Shown here: piece after piece, positions 47,162 to 57,981 of the stretch | How the letters are laid out: every line of letters begins with the position of its first letter | Numbering within the stretch: position 1 is the first letter of the stretch | Assembly: GCF_002865645.1 (NCBI RefSeq) | Contig: NW_020194560.1 | Location: 62,001-126,000, forward strand | Source: Hyaloscypha bicolor E | Lineage: Eukaryota > Ascomycota > Leotiomycetes > Helotiales > Hyaloscyphaceae | Direction: 5' to 3' | DNA length: 64,000 bases | Translations under genes and position numbers: made by a program | The notes under the pieces: model-generated | Told to the model about the DNA's origin: nothing | The model's input: only the letters and a program-made list of their open reading frames with translations | Databases searched by the model: none

Positions 47162-47215
47162 AGAGAGCTCATAGCTAATGACTAATTATGAATGTGACTG
47201 AACTCTGTGGAGCTT

Positions 47216-48265
47216 TCATAAATGGCTATTAGGAGGGTTTCGCCGCTCTCTAAGCTGCCCCTGGTGTTCTCTATCATTATCACCAACATTAATAGTAGAG
47301 CTTCTATCAAGTTTCATGTCTTCTGCAACACGGTGTTTAACTTCAGTAGCTCGACCTCTATGGTGAAATCTGAGACTATTCCACAATTCTTCGTCCTCCA
47401 GCAGGCTTTTCAACCTTTCTGGATCTTCGAGCTCCGGAAAGTGGCCGGCTTGGGGGAAGACCAATATCTTTCCACTCTGCAGGTATTCCAAGACCGAGTT
47501 TGGGTTGCTCCTTCGATGGGTCCGATCTGATCCGCCCCACATCACCACCGCCGGCTGAGTGACTTGAAAAGAAAGATTCTTGGCCTGGGCCCACGTTTGG
47601 GCTAAAGACGCAAGGTAAAAGATACCTCCACTTGATAACACCTTTCGAGCTGGGTTAGCGAAGCCGTTAGTAGGTTTTCCTGGGGGTAAAGCGTTGTTGT
47701 ACCACATGTCGGATACTCTCTGCGAGGCTACGGCAAGGAATAGTTGCCCTATGATAGGAGTTCCTATCAAGCCACTGTTCATACCCATGCGAGTTGACCA
47801 AGCCTGTTCCCCATCCCAATGCGGGCACTGCGATACAACGAGACGGTCCACCAGCGACGGCTGGTCAGTGGCCAGCAGGAACGCGACGTAGCTCCAAGCA
47901 CAAGGAAACATCAGCGTGACTGGCCCTGCACGTAGCGTGACTATGGCGTGTGCAACAATTGCAGCGTACTGCTGCAGAGAAAAGTCGAAACTAGAACTTG
48001 GCCATGAGAATCCAAACCCGGGCATTTCGAGGCAGATCAGACGGTGTGATGGCGACAGTAACTCAAAGACGGCATCGTAATTCTCAAGAACATTTGGGCC
48101 ATCGCAGGCAAATATGACACTCGAGGCTTGACCTCCGCTATCCCGTATGCGAATTGGACCAGCTGGGGTTTGGAGAAAGCTGATGTTGGGACGTGTGATG
48201 GCTTGTTCGACCGATGGAGATCCACCAACGCGCATTCGGAGGAGATCAACCCACTTAGCCGCCAT
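47216..48265 (-). CDS. Alpha/beta hydrolase-fold protein with non-standard nucleophile elbow
   Basis: A single-exon frame of 349 residues from MAAKWVDLLRMRVGGSP, whose ATG sits in an ACCATGG context; an upstream in-frame ATG at 48349 would add 28 residues. The fold is clear: SVIFACDGPNVLENYDAVF, HRLICLEMPGFGFSWPSSSF, then the elbow region VTLMFPCAWSYVAFLLAT, a cap, PAVVMWGGSDRTH (acid-type Asp) and FPQAGHFPELEDPERL (catalytic-type His). Where serine hydrolases have G-x-S-x-G, this protein has F-P-C-A-W, so Cys may replace Ser or the protein may be inactive. There is no signal peptide. Substrate unknown. Confidence 0.85.
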   Translation of the reverse strand: MAAKWVDLLRMRVGGSPSVEQAITRPNISFLQTPAGPIRIRDSGGQASSVIFACDGPNVLENYDAVFELLSPSHRLICLEMPGFGFSWPSSSFDFSLQQYAAIVAHAIVTLRAGPVTLMFPCAWSYVAFLLATDQPSLVDRLVVSQCPHWDGEQAWSTRMGMNSGLIGTPIIGQLFLAVASQRVSDMWYNNALPPGKPTNGFANPARKVLSSGGIFYLASLAQTWAQAKNLSFQVTQPAVVMWGGSDRTHRRSNPNSVLEYLQSGKILVFPQAGHFPELEDPERLKSLLEDEELWNSLRFHHRGRATEVKHRVAEDMKLDRSSTINVGDNDREHQGQLRERRNPPNSHL

Positions 48266-49300
48266 GGTGATGAAAGAGATAACACGACTGGTTTGAAAGA
48301 AATTGTTATCAGTTATTCTGGCAGTAATAAGCTCTGATACTCCTTTCACTGTATTGCATCGACGATGATCTATTATTGCTACTTGGAAGGCACGTGAATG
48401 CGGGGTTCCCTTTCATAATTTACCTCGGTCTGGGATTTGTTTCCTTGGTGTAAATGTAGGCGTCTTTGCATTGGTTCAGCTATTTGGTTTGGATCGGGCT
48501 TGCTTACCCGAGCTCATGCCCAATGCCTGGAAATGGGAAAATGCATGACAAACATTCCAGTGATGCGAGAATTGCTGCCATCTCTACAATTATATTAGCA
48601 TTTTGTTGGCACTGAGATCTAATTTTGAACAAGGCAACTTGCAAATTTAACAAGCTTCTCCAATTTGAAGAAGACTAGCCCACTGTTTGCAGACTACCGT
48701 GGCAGACTGGAGTGGAGTGCTAGGGCTTCGACGAAACTCCCGAACATCCTCGAACCTCTGTCCTAGATTGGTACGAGGCACCGAATTGGCAGTAACTTCA
48801 ATAACCAGAAAATTAAAAGCCCCCCGAAACAAAGAAAAGCACTGGCTAAATTTGCTAGCTTGGTTTTCGTTGGGTATGAGAACCCCAAAATAGGGTTTGG
48901 AACAACCAACCATGAGCTAGTCTATTCTGAAATGAACCAGAAAATGACAACACTTAAGCCTCCCGCTAAAGCACTTAGTAAGTTGACGAAAGAAACTGGG
49001 GACAATACTTAAATTGAGCCTTGATTCCTTGAAATCGCATTTCTTCGCTTTCAAAACTTAACAAAAAGCAATTTAACACCTCAACTTCTCGCCTTACAAA
49101 CATCAAACATGTATTCCCGTAAGATCCGAAAGCCTTCAAACTTTGATACTGAGACTAAATAGAAGCCAGATCACAATCGTCGACGCTGTAAAGCAACAGA
49201 CAAGAAATGCGTTGCCGCAGACCTTGCTGAGAATTACCGGAAGCAACAACGAGCCAGAAAAATCTTCGAAGAATTACCACAACATACTACGGAACTCGAG
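48266..49300. other. Intergenic, divergent
   Basis: No supported gene. It holds promoters of the hydrolase (minus) and the F-box gene (plus). Confidence 0.4.
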
Positions 49301-50269
49301 ATGCAGGACAATCAAAAGGAGTCTACGTCACCAAGCCTCCTCCTAAATAAAATGCCAAGCGAAATTCTCATTCTGATCTTTGAGAAGCTCTCAGTTTGTA
49401 GCGCGACATGTTTCGGCCTTACTTGCCATTCGGTGCACGATATCTGGATGAAGCACATATACCGGGGTCCCGTATCCTTAGATGAGCTAGAGGAGAGTAC
49501 CGTCGAGTGGACGATTATGTCCACGAAGCACGTAAACCAGGGTCCCGTATTTCTACACAATACCTATCTGAAAACCGTTCAGAAGAAGAACGACATCTCG
49601 ACAAATCCGTACGCGGCACTCGATACCGAGGCTGCTGGGCACTTCACCGCTCTAGGAATGAAGCATGACCTCGACCCCGAAGTCGGTCAAAAGGGCTTCC
49701 ATGAATTGGAAGATATTAGCGATGAGCTGTCGGTCGTGGCCACGAAGCACACATGTTTGGGATATTTGCTTTCTGACTGGAGGGGAATCGGACCACGCTT
49801 TCGCCTATGGCGACCCGATATTATGTTCTTTGAATTGCGTTCAGAGGTGTCTCTTCCAGCGTGGCATTTCGTTCCCAGGGGAACCTACGGAGAGCAACCC
49901 GTGCAAAAGAGAGCAGCTGGGCTGTGCTGGAGGGACTTCTCACTAGATTCCAGGCTATTTCTCCGGTATCAAGATTATCATCTCATGCATATCGAAGACA
50001 CTTTTCACCTGCCGAACCCAAGAAATATGAGCGGAGAAGAATGGGAGCTGAAGGCGATTGATGCCATTGACCAGGACCGCGAGCAACATGATAATCAATC
50101 TGAATGGATAAAATTTTGGGAGAAAACTTGCTTTTGGAGGTGGGAATCGACAAAGATAATGCATAAGGAGATGGAGCGCCGCGCAGCTTCTGTGGCCGAA
50201 CTTGTGGACCAGGAAAAGCGGAAAGGCCGTGGCTGGCTGAGAAGAGTAGAAGCAAGGAGAAGACAGTAG
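49301..50269 (+). CDS. F-box-like protein
   Basis: A single-exon frame of 322 residues. Residues 16-50 read LNKMPSEILILIFEKLSVCS, then CFGLTCHSVHDIWM, the F-box helix pattern. The region after it has WXXFR-type aromatic and charged segments (HTCLGYLLSDWRGIGPRFRL, WHFVPRGTYGEQPVQKR) without WD or LRR repeats. The C-terminus is a basic helix (EMERRAASVAELVDQEKRKG). Fungal F-box proteins of this kind are numerous and mostly unassigned; the inferred role is substrate choice for an SCF ligase. A near-duplicate pair is seen inside the protein: SLDELEESTVEWTIMSTKHV and ELEDISDELSVVATKHT share ELE...V-x-x-TKH. Confidence 0.75.
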   Translation: MQDNQKESTSPSLLLNKMPSEILILIFEKLSVCSATCFGLTCHSVHDIWMKHIYRGPVSLDELEESTVEWTIMSTKHVNQGPVFLHNTYLKTVQKKNDISTNPYAALDTEAAGHFTALGMKHDLDPEVGQKGFHELEDISDELSVVATKHTCLGYLLSDWRGIGPRFRLWRPDIMFFELRSEVSLPAWHFVPRGTYGEQPVQKRAAGLCWRDFSLDSRLFLRYQDYHLMHIEDTFHLPNPRNMSGEEWELKAIDAIDQDREQHDNQSEWIKFWEKTCFWRWESTKIMHKEMERRAASVAELVDQEKRKGRGWLRRVEARRRQ

Positions 50270-51422
50270 AGTTTAACGAAGTTACCCATAAAATCTCGGA
50301 CGACAAACGACCTCACCAAAGTCCACTTCCGTCTTTGTACCTGAGCAGCCGTTGCTCTAACCTGAGCTGAGTCGTGAGCCCTCAGTCCTAAGCACGTTAA
50401 TGAGTCAGCTGGGTTATGCTTAGGGGGATCTTCTTCTGGCCCCCTCGCGAATGGGTTACTGTTTCTATATTATTTATAAATAGAATTCTACAAATCTTGC
50501 TGCCTACAATACAGCCACCTCTCTGAGTCTATCAAGATATCGTGACGGTATCTGTTCGAAGTGGTTTGAGCGATACCAGCCCTGACCTTAGAGCGACAAT
50601 GACGTTGACTTCGAGAGATGTTGGAAATACGTTAGAGAGGAACTTACCTGTGAAGTTATTTCTCAGTTGTCAGTGTACCTGTGAACAAAGCGGGTAGTAG
50701 TGATGTAAAGGGATTGCTACAGGCTTGGAAGAAGGACACGAAGAGGTTTGGGAAAGGACCAGTATCTACTCCATAGGTCTGGCCCCCACCCCTGTCTCAT
50801 TCATCTTATTATGTGGCCGCTTTTGAGCATATCAAATGACAATATATACTGACTCAGCGTCGTAGATGAATTACATAGACCACGGGAAGAATTTGTTCAG
50901 ACCTTTACGGTCGTTTAGTTACAAGTATTAAAAGGAGTCCAATTTAAAGCCTGTAAGTGGGGAGAACACCCCTTGGAAAGTCTTGTGACTCAAAGACTTT
51001 GTAGTAGTGCTGTATGCTGGTGAGAATAATTGGGTACGGAAGTGTTGTGAGGACAACCGTAAAAGGTTGTCTCCTATAATTAATATTATATTCCATCCTG
51101 TGTATAGAGTGACCAAGCTGCCAATATGTAGGCCTTCCGAACCCTGTTTAAATGAAAATGTAGCGTGTATTTTCTTCCTGTGGCTTCTTCCAATCCTTTT
51201 GGTCGCCTTGGATCAGCAATAGCGGAACGATAATTATCGAGGTAAAAGGGGGTCTGATCATAGCCTACAAATCTAGCGAGTAAAAGTTTTATTCGCTAAA
51301 TTTCAGGCTTTACTCACCATTTCCAGGCTGTAGTTGCTAAAAGCCAAAACCATCTTTTATCGCGATAATTAACGGCTATCAATCTTACCGGAGCCCATCC
51401 GGAGGTCCCTCAACTTAACAAA
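50270..51422. other. No supported gene
   Basis: AT-leaning sequence without motif-bearing frames. Confidence 0.4.
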
Positions 51423-52395
51423 CTACAAAACAATAATCAAACCAATCAAACAGGCAAGAACCCCAAGCCAAGTGCGCAGAACAAATCCCAGTCCCCCACC
51501 TGACAGGACAATAACACCTCCACCTCCACCCGCCGAACCTTGCGACGTAGTCTGAGCGCTACCTACCTCAGCCGTAGCCTGCGCCGCAACCAAACTTGTC
51601 GTCGCTGCAGGCTCGACTTCCTGTGTATATGTGTATCTAGTGCTCTGCGCAGCCTGCTCCGTCGTACTCATCTGCACCGCCATAGAACTCGATGCCGCAG
51701 CTGTAGGCTGAGCAGGAGTGTACGTACTGCTACTCGCAGCCGGACTCCACGTCGTCGTCGCCGCCGCCATAATCACACCACACGAGTTAGAAAGCGTAGC
51801 AGCAGAATCGGCTGCACTGGTGCTGCAATCCTTCTTCGGTTTAAAAAGACAGGTAAATCCATGCCAGAGACTGGTAGCTACCGACTCGATGTCGGAGATA
51901 ACGGTTTTGCCGCCGTTTTCGATGAGCGTTATTACGCCTTCAGGATCGATAAATAGTTCCTCGACGACGGAGACGACGTCTTTGCCGTCGGAGATTATGT
52001 AGTCAAGTATTTCGGGGGCTAGTGTGGGGAGCGCTTTGACGAAGGAGGTGATGTCGTCGACACCTTCTTGAATATCATCCACCACGTCGGAGGTGAGGTC
52101 CGCGACGAGGTTTTCGAAAGCGCCAGGGATGTTGCCGGCTAGGATCTCGCAGATGAATTGGCCGGCTTGTTGTTTATCGTTTTCGAGTTCGTGGAGGAGG
52201 GCTCTGGGAAGGGCGTTGACGAGTCTTTTGACCGTTGGTTTGTCGGAATTAAAGAGGCCTTTGAAAATATCACTATTCTGAGGTTTAGTGGGGTGTTTGT
52301 GATGAAATGGGGTTCGGGAGAGGAAGGATATACTTGAACCAGCCGGATGAGGCTGCGCTGATAAGCAAGGGGATAAAGAGCAGAGCCTTGCGCAT
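51423..52395 (-). CDS. Ser/Thr-rich GPI-anchored wall-type protein
   Basis: Two exons, 52395-52334 and 52272-51423, with a 61-nt intron give 303 residues. The signal peptide is MRKALLFIPLLISAASSGWF. A helical region follows (FKGLFNSDKPTVKRLVNALP, GAFENLVADLTSDVVDDIQE, ITSFVKALPTLAPEIL), then CLFKPKKDC and a long Ala/Ser/Thr-rich stretch likely to be O-glycosylated. The C-terminus has a Gly/Ser run and a hydrophobic tail (GVLACLIGLIIVL), typical of GPI attachment. The intron acceptor CAGAATAG was picked because only it restores phase. Repeated amphipathic helices before the Ser/Thr part are unusual and may form a small helical bundle. No family name is known to me. Confidence 0.8.
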
Positions 52396-54423
52396 TTTGA
52401 GATGTTTGAGGAGTTATACTGCAAACAATAGCCTGTTCGAAGGCACATCTCACCTTGAATAGTGCTTGCTATAACGGAATTATGCAGACAGTTAAGAGAC
52501 TTCCTCTTGCAGGAAATCTAGTACAAGGCTGTGGGGCAAAGTTACTCAAGGGAAAACTATTATGAGGGAAGAAAGATATAGAGGCCGGGCGAAACGCCTG
52601 TACTAGCAATTGAGTTAGGCACTGGTCGTTGGAAATTTTTTTGCAAGCTTAAATGGAATATAACTGCCCACTGGACGACCTATCATGAGTGTCCACGAAG
52701 AGGTTGGGTACACAAGTATCCGTTGTGCTACCAGTTGCTTTACGATTTTGTCCTCCCTTTTAAACCTCAATAATTCGCCACACAATTATATGACATTCAG
52801 AAACCAAGAGTTTGTTCGGAATAGCCTCTTAAACTATAAGAATATCAAGTTTGTTTTTATTTTCATAAAGGTTTAGCGATGTAGTCTAGATTGGCAGCAT
52901 GAGACTTTTAATGTTCCTTTAATTTAAGCGAGACCCGAGCGCTGTGGCAGCCCAACGGACACGGAATGCCGACAGGGCTTTGCAGCTAGGTTGACAGCTA
53001 ACGAACATGAGCCGACTTAAGCTCCGATTTGGCAAGCCTGTACCTGTTTCGGAAGGAGCCGTGCAGGGTGGCTGAATTGTTGATCCCATGAGGCCACAGC
53101 CTGATGCAAATGTTCCCGGAAGAGGCTTAAACTTCGAGGTACTTTAATGCTGAAGTGTCAAATACCATATGAGATAGGGCATGGCCACCTGGATGACCAT
53201 ACTGAAGCCTGGAAGCATCATGGACTTTGAAAGTACTGCGCTAGCATTAAGCTGCCGTCACATTGTGACTGGAGTTGTGTGTCGCACGTAGTGATTGGGC
53301 GCCCACATCGATAAGGCTCCCTCGATGTGCAGGAAGTACAAACTTCAGGCAAGCTGTCAGACATGGAATCAAGTGATCTGCTGGAACAGCATCACTCTAT
53401 TTGACCAGGTCTAAGCAGTGAAATGCAAATGCGGGCGTTCGTCTTCGAGACAATTTGACATATCGTTCTGACCTGTCTTCTCAGCCGCCCCAACTTTGGG
53501 ATCGAAGACCTGACGCTTCTAGAACTACTGTTTATAGATGAAGATAATGATTATTAACAGATTTGCGAAATATGAGAACGCATCCCCCTTAATCCCCGTA
53601 ACTTCTTTGAAATAAACCACCTGGCCATACGGCTGAGATGATAGAAAGAAGCAAGTGGTCTGTTAGAACAAAAATTTGCAATGTATACATAAATTCAGAG
53701 GGGCGGATAGAAAAGAGTCTAGTTGGAGAAGACATACGACAGAGCAAAGATTTGGGAGGCAGCGCGAGACAATGTTATATTGCGAGAAAAATTTGGTTTA
53801 AAAGATTAAAGGATATATTTTTGGAGGGATCTTGTTTAGGCTCCCTAGGAGCTGACTTGGTCCCCCCGAATATAGCCGTTTAGAGTTGAAAACTTTCCCA
53901 CGGTAGAGTCAAATAGTAAGCTACTAAGCAAATTATAATTAGTTAATAGAAGAGAGACTAGGACTGTGACTAAGTAACCTAAGTAGAGAGTGAGGCAATC
54001 GTGAGTAGCGCCTAAGTAGAGCAGCGATAGTGATTAATTATATCAGAAGGAAAGGAGGTAAAGATTCGGCTAAGATTACTTCTTTAGTCAAGGTAGTGGT
54101 GTTCTGCCCCCCGGATTCGGGGGGGGGGAGGGGGTTGGGTCACTGTTCTAGTAGGTCGGAAAACCAAATTAAGCGAGAACCATCACGTGCACTAGTCTCC
54201 ATCGGCATTTCCCTTGCCTCAACTCCGACCCGCCCCAGGACCAATTCATGTGGGAAATTGGCAATTTTCCACGGTGCCACAAGCATGAAATGCGGGAGGG
54301 GGAAGCCGCCAAGCCAGAGGACCAGGGGACTACGAAGTACACGTATTACTAACCGCCCGCCTGCCTATCCGTTCAGCTGCGGCAGCGCCCGAGTTTCTGT
54401 AACGGAAAATACCGCAAAAATAT
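52396..54423. other. Non-coding, no supported gene
   Basis: Only an 81-residue frame at 53638-53883 stands out and has no motif. A G-rich hairpin-like run (GCCCCCCGGATTCGGGGGGG) lies near 54106-54130. Confidence 0.4.
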
Positions 54424-55254
54424 AGCAAATCAAAAGGTCTTTCCAAATCAAAAAATTGGGAGAAAGTAAAACGACCCCCCCCGGTGTCGATTGGGGGTGT
54501 CGATTGGGGCCACACTAACCGAAATCAGCAAGCGGTGGTACGTGCCCGTATACATTACTTTATATATACTAGTGTGTACAAATCAATGTATATTGACACC
54601 TATTGCGCGTATCGCATTCTGCTCTAATACGCATGTCGTTGTTATCGTTTCCAGACAGATTTGGTTATAATGCATGTGGCAATGTTTAATTCCTCTTAAC
54701 CTCTGGCAAAACAGGAAAATATAAAACAATGCCTCGCCGGGTACTAATTAGGGGTATTAATTAGGGGTGTCGATTAGGGGCATTAATTAGGGGTGTCGAT
54801 TAGGGGTGTCGATTAGGGGTGTCGATTAGGGGTGTCAATGAGGGGTATTGATTAGGGATATCGACCTTAAGAAAGCCTGAAAATTTAGCGATTGAGCATC
54901 TGGAACTTATTTGCCTTGTACGCAATAATTGCCTCGCTTATTCTATGCCCCAAAACTAGAGCTCTTATATATAAACTTATACAAGTAATTATTTAGACAT
55001 TTTTACAACTTTAAAATCTATTAATACTCCTGTTTAATATCCAGGGTGATGGGGGGCTGGTGGGAGAAAGGGGGTTTGCGATTTAAGGTTAAATTGGTTT
55101 CTTAGTAATAAACTCGGGAAATGCCAAAGCGCTAAGCCAAAAAAAAAAAAAAAAAAAAAAAGGATTCTGCCATCGACACTCTTAATCGACACCGGGGGGA
55201 GGGAGGTGGAGGTCGTTTTACTTTTTCCCAAAAAATTTGACAATATGATTTGCT
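54424..55254. mobile_element. Inverted-repeat-bounded element with internal tandem repeats
   Basis: The left end (AGCAAATC at 54424, then TTGGGAGAAAGTAAAACGAC and C-runs, then GGTGTCGATT) matches the reverse complement of the right end (AGCAAATC ending at 55254, TTGGGAAAAAGTAAAACGAC, then CCCCCCGGTGTCGATT). The termini are imperfect over roughly 85-100 bp. The inside has no coding frame, a block of 13-bp repeats and a 23-base A run at 55139-55161. No clear target duplication was found, so the class is open. Confidence 0.6.
54741..54857. repeat. Nine 13-bp tandem repeats containing TTAGGG
   Basis: Nine units of 13 bp run without gaps: the main form GTGTCGATTAGGG occurs four times, with variants GTATTAATTAGGG, GTACTAATTAGGG, GCATTAATTAGGG, GTGTCAATGAGGG and GTATTGATTAGGG. 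Two further copies of GTGTCGATTGGGG lie at 54484-54509, and inverted copies near 55173-55192. Confidence 0.95.
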
Positions 55255-55748
55255 GATCAAGTTCGCTTAAAAGCACACGGTCCAACGCGGGCGAGCGCTC
55301 AGGTTACACAGGCCACACACTCTCCCCCCCGTAAATTAAATGTAACAGTGGGCCCAGATTGGATACTGTGGCTGCCGTTCAGCAAACAGTGCTAGTTACT
55401 TCCAAGCCTTTGCCATGGGATCAACAAGCCTTAGCAAGGTAAATAAAGCCACCGTCTTCTCGAAGGACCTCGCGATCGACAGTGCTAGGCGGCTGATCAG
55501 GGTTTCAACCGTTCAGAGCACTGATATCAGGGATTGGCCCTACTGTTACATTTATTTAGGGGGGGAAAGAGTACCCGCAGCCAACCTGACGTCAAAAAGG
55601 GTGCAGTTCAGACAGCCTTCGAACTTGAAAATAAATATTTGCAAACTTGTACTACCGCGTAGTCTTTGCTACACCACCGCCACCCGTTTGACACCAGTTG
55701 TTGACACTTATTCAGACGGGTCCTCGCCGTTTTCGTCTTTCATTCATT

Positions 55749-57089
55749 ATGGCGATGATCTGCCTTCATAAAGTGCGCCCTAGCGTGTACATCAAATTCG
55801 CATGCATCCCCCTCCTTCTGTTGCTCTGGATAGCGCGCGTCCAGTGGGGCAACCCGTCCAACCCTCTAGCTATCCACCTTCACAGCCCTCCGACCGAGGT
55901 CTCCGGCAATAATAACAATCCGCCGGCTGACGTCTTCGACAATCCCCCCCTTGACTCCGAAGCTGTCAGGTCTTTGTGTACAAAGACAGAATGGAATCCA
56001 CATCTTGTCTTCACCTGCGCCAATAACGGCGGTGGCATAGGCAACGTGCGGAACTCGATTTTAATATGTGTCAGACATAGCATTGCAGCGGGTGCCGGTC
56101 TCGTGATGCCTCAGCTTCTCCTCCGCAAACCCGATGATATAACGGACATTTGGACCAAAGACCGAATTCCCTTTTCCTATATGTTTGACGAGCAACATTT
56201 TGTGGATTCTTTGAGGATCTCGTGTCCAGGATTGATATTATATCGTTCTGAAGACGAGATAGGAAAGTTAGCAAACGCGACTAGGCATAACCTGCATGTC
56301 GAAGACATCGCATCGAAACCGTTTTTCTTCGCAAGAGCCATGTTGGTTGACAGGCCCGAACTATGGCCGCAAGACTTCTCCAACTGGCTTCAAAAAGAGA
56401 AACTCACCTCCACCGCCGAGAAACCGCTCATTGTCGATCTCGTCCGCTCTTATCTCAGCTACCCCGCCTATTCTGACGGCAAAGAGTTTGCGGAGTCCTT
56501 CGGGGGCATCCTCAAATTTCGTTCCGACGTCCGCATTCTAGCCACGAAAGTGCTCGTCTCACTCTTGAAAACCTCTGGCACCCCACTGAATATCTCGGCC
56601 CGTTTCCAAGAGAATGCTTTCCTCGGTGCCCATCTCCGAACGGAAGCCGATGCCAAGAAATCTTGGGGAAACAGTTACGGCACACAGTTAGATTCTTATG
56701 TCAAACAAGCCCTTTCAACCGGCCTTTCACTTATTTACCTCACTTCTGGGGACGTATCCGAAGCCACGAAATTTACCAATGATGTGCAGCCCCACAATCT
56801 TAAAGTTGTGACCAAACACGACTTCTTAAGCGGGGGGGATAGAGAGGAATTGCTGGCTTTAACCTGGGATCAGCAGGCATTGGTGGATTACCTCGTGTTG
56901 TTGCAATCGTCGAGCTTTGCTGGCTCAGGCACTTCGAGTTTTAGTTGGAACATTGGCCTGTGGAGACATATCTTTGCACGGCAGAGGGAACATTTGAACG
57001 GGCCACAGCCATTGAGTGATGAATTGAGTCAAGTTTATGGACTGTATCCAAGACAGTATCCCCAATATGATACTGGTATATGGCCTTAA
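55749..57089 (+). CDS. O-fucosyltransferase-like type II membrane protein
   Basis: A single-exon frame of 446 residues starting MAMICLHKVRPSVY, with one signal-anchor helix (FACIPLLLLLWIARVQW). The lumenal domain has NNGGGIGNVRNSILICVRHS followed by AAGAGLVMPQLLL, the donor-site loop of GDP-fucose O-fucosyltransferase-like proteins (G-G-x-x-N-x-R...L-P). Later, AFLGAHLRTEADAKKSW corresponds to the H-x-R-x-E-x-D motif, and LSLIYLTSGD to the next strand. Plant and fungal relatives act in the Golgi, but the acceptor is unknown in fungi. An upstream ATG (55698) would put 17 residues before the anchor. It sits alone between repeat elements. Confidence 0.72.
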   Translation: MAMICLHKVRPSVYIKFACIPLLLLLWIARVQWGNPSNPLAIHLHSPPTEVSGNNNNPPADVFDNPPLDSEAVRSLCTKTEWNPHLVFTCANNGGGIGNVRNSILICVRHSIAAGAGLVMPQLLLRKPDDITDIWTKDRIPFSYMFDEQHFVDSLRISCPGLILYRSEDEIGKLANATRHNLHVEDIASKPFFFARAMLVDRPELWPQDFSNWLQKEKLTSTAEKPLIVDLVRSYLSYPAYSDGKEFAESFGGILKFRSDVRILATKVLVSLLKTSGTPLNISARFQENAFLGAHLRTEADAKKSWGNSYGTQLDSYVKQALSTGLSLIYLTSGDVSEATKFTNDVQPHNLKVVTKHDFLSGGDREELLALTWDQQALVDYLVLLQSSSFAGSGTSSFSWNIGLWRHIFARQREHLNGPQPLSDELSQVYGLYPRQYPQYDTGIWP

Positions 57090-57981
57090 AGGTTGTTAAC
57101 AATGGATCGCGGGCTCAATGCTTTGAACGTAGCCGGGTAGTTTTTATTTGTCTCTGTTAGAATGTCAATTTGAGGGTCGGGCAACAAGGCATATAATTGA
57201 TGCAATTGATGATTATTTTACAAGAGCTCAAAAATCAGAGTTTTGTCTCTAGCGCCGTCCGTCTGCAACCAGCCATTTCCACAGTCTCTATTATGAGTGT
57301 GTCAGCCGGACAATAAGAGCATCACAACGTTAGTAAAGAGGACTTCTTTTACGAGAGGGCCTGGAGGCTGGAGGGTCACCCCGGGGCAGCTCTGGTCTTG
57401 CTTGGCGTCAACGGTCTCGCAACTAGCCGTTTCTTAGCCCTCCCCAGGCTAATTAGAATTTTGATAGATTCTTGTTGAGGTAAAGTATAGTCTTCCGGTA
57501 AGCCGTCGTTTGATTGCCCCGACACTCAAAGTTAGAACTGAAGCCGGGTTGTAAAATCAGATGGGAACCAACTTGCCTCGGGTAAGGCCCGGTCTTAGGC
57601 CTTTCCTCAAAATTACTAACAATCCCTACCACGAGTTTGATATATGGGCAATAAATAAGATTCTGATCATCCTGGCATGCGCTTAACGTTTAGTAAGAAG
57701 GTCTTGGGCCATGGGTGGGGGCTATAGTCACGTGAGTAAATCAGGGGGAGGAAACTTGGAGTTTGTGATTCATAGTCAGCATGGCGAGATAGAAAGAATT
57801 CGGTTAAAGGTACGTTTGAAGTTGCACAACAGCATTGCATATACTATTTGCTCTCGCTTACTCCTTTCTGGGAAGATTTTCTGATCCCTTGTATTTTGCA
57901 ATTAACTCCATCTCTTCTACTTCGTTTCCGGGCTATCATGAACTCCTAATTCCAAGTAATTTTAACATACTGGAAGAGATG
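57090..57981. other. Intergenic between convergent genes
   Basis: No supported gene. Confidence 0.4.
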
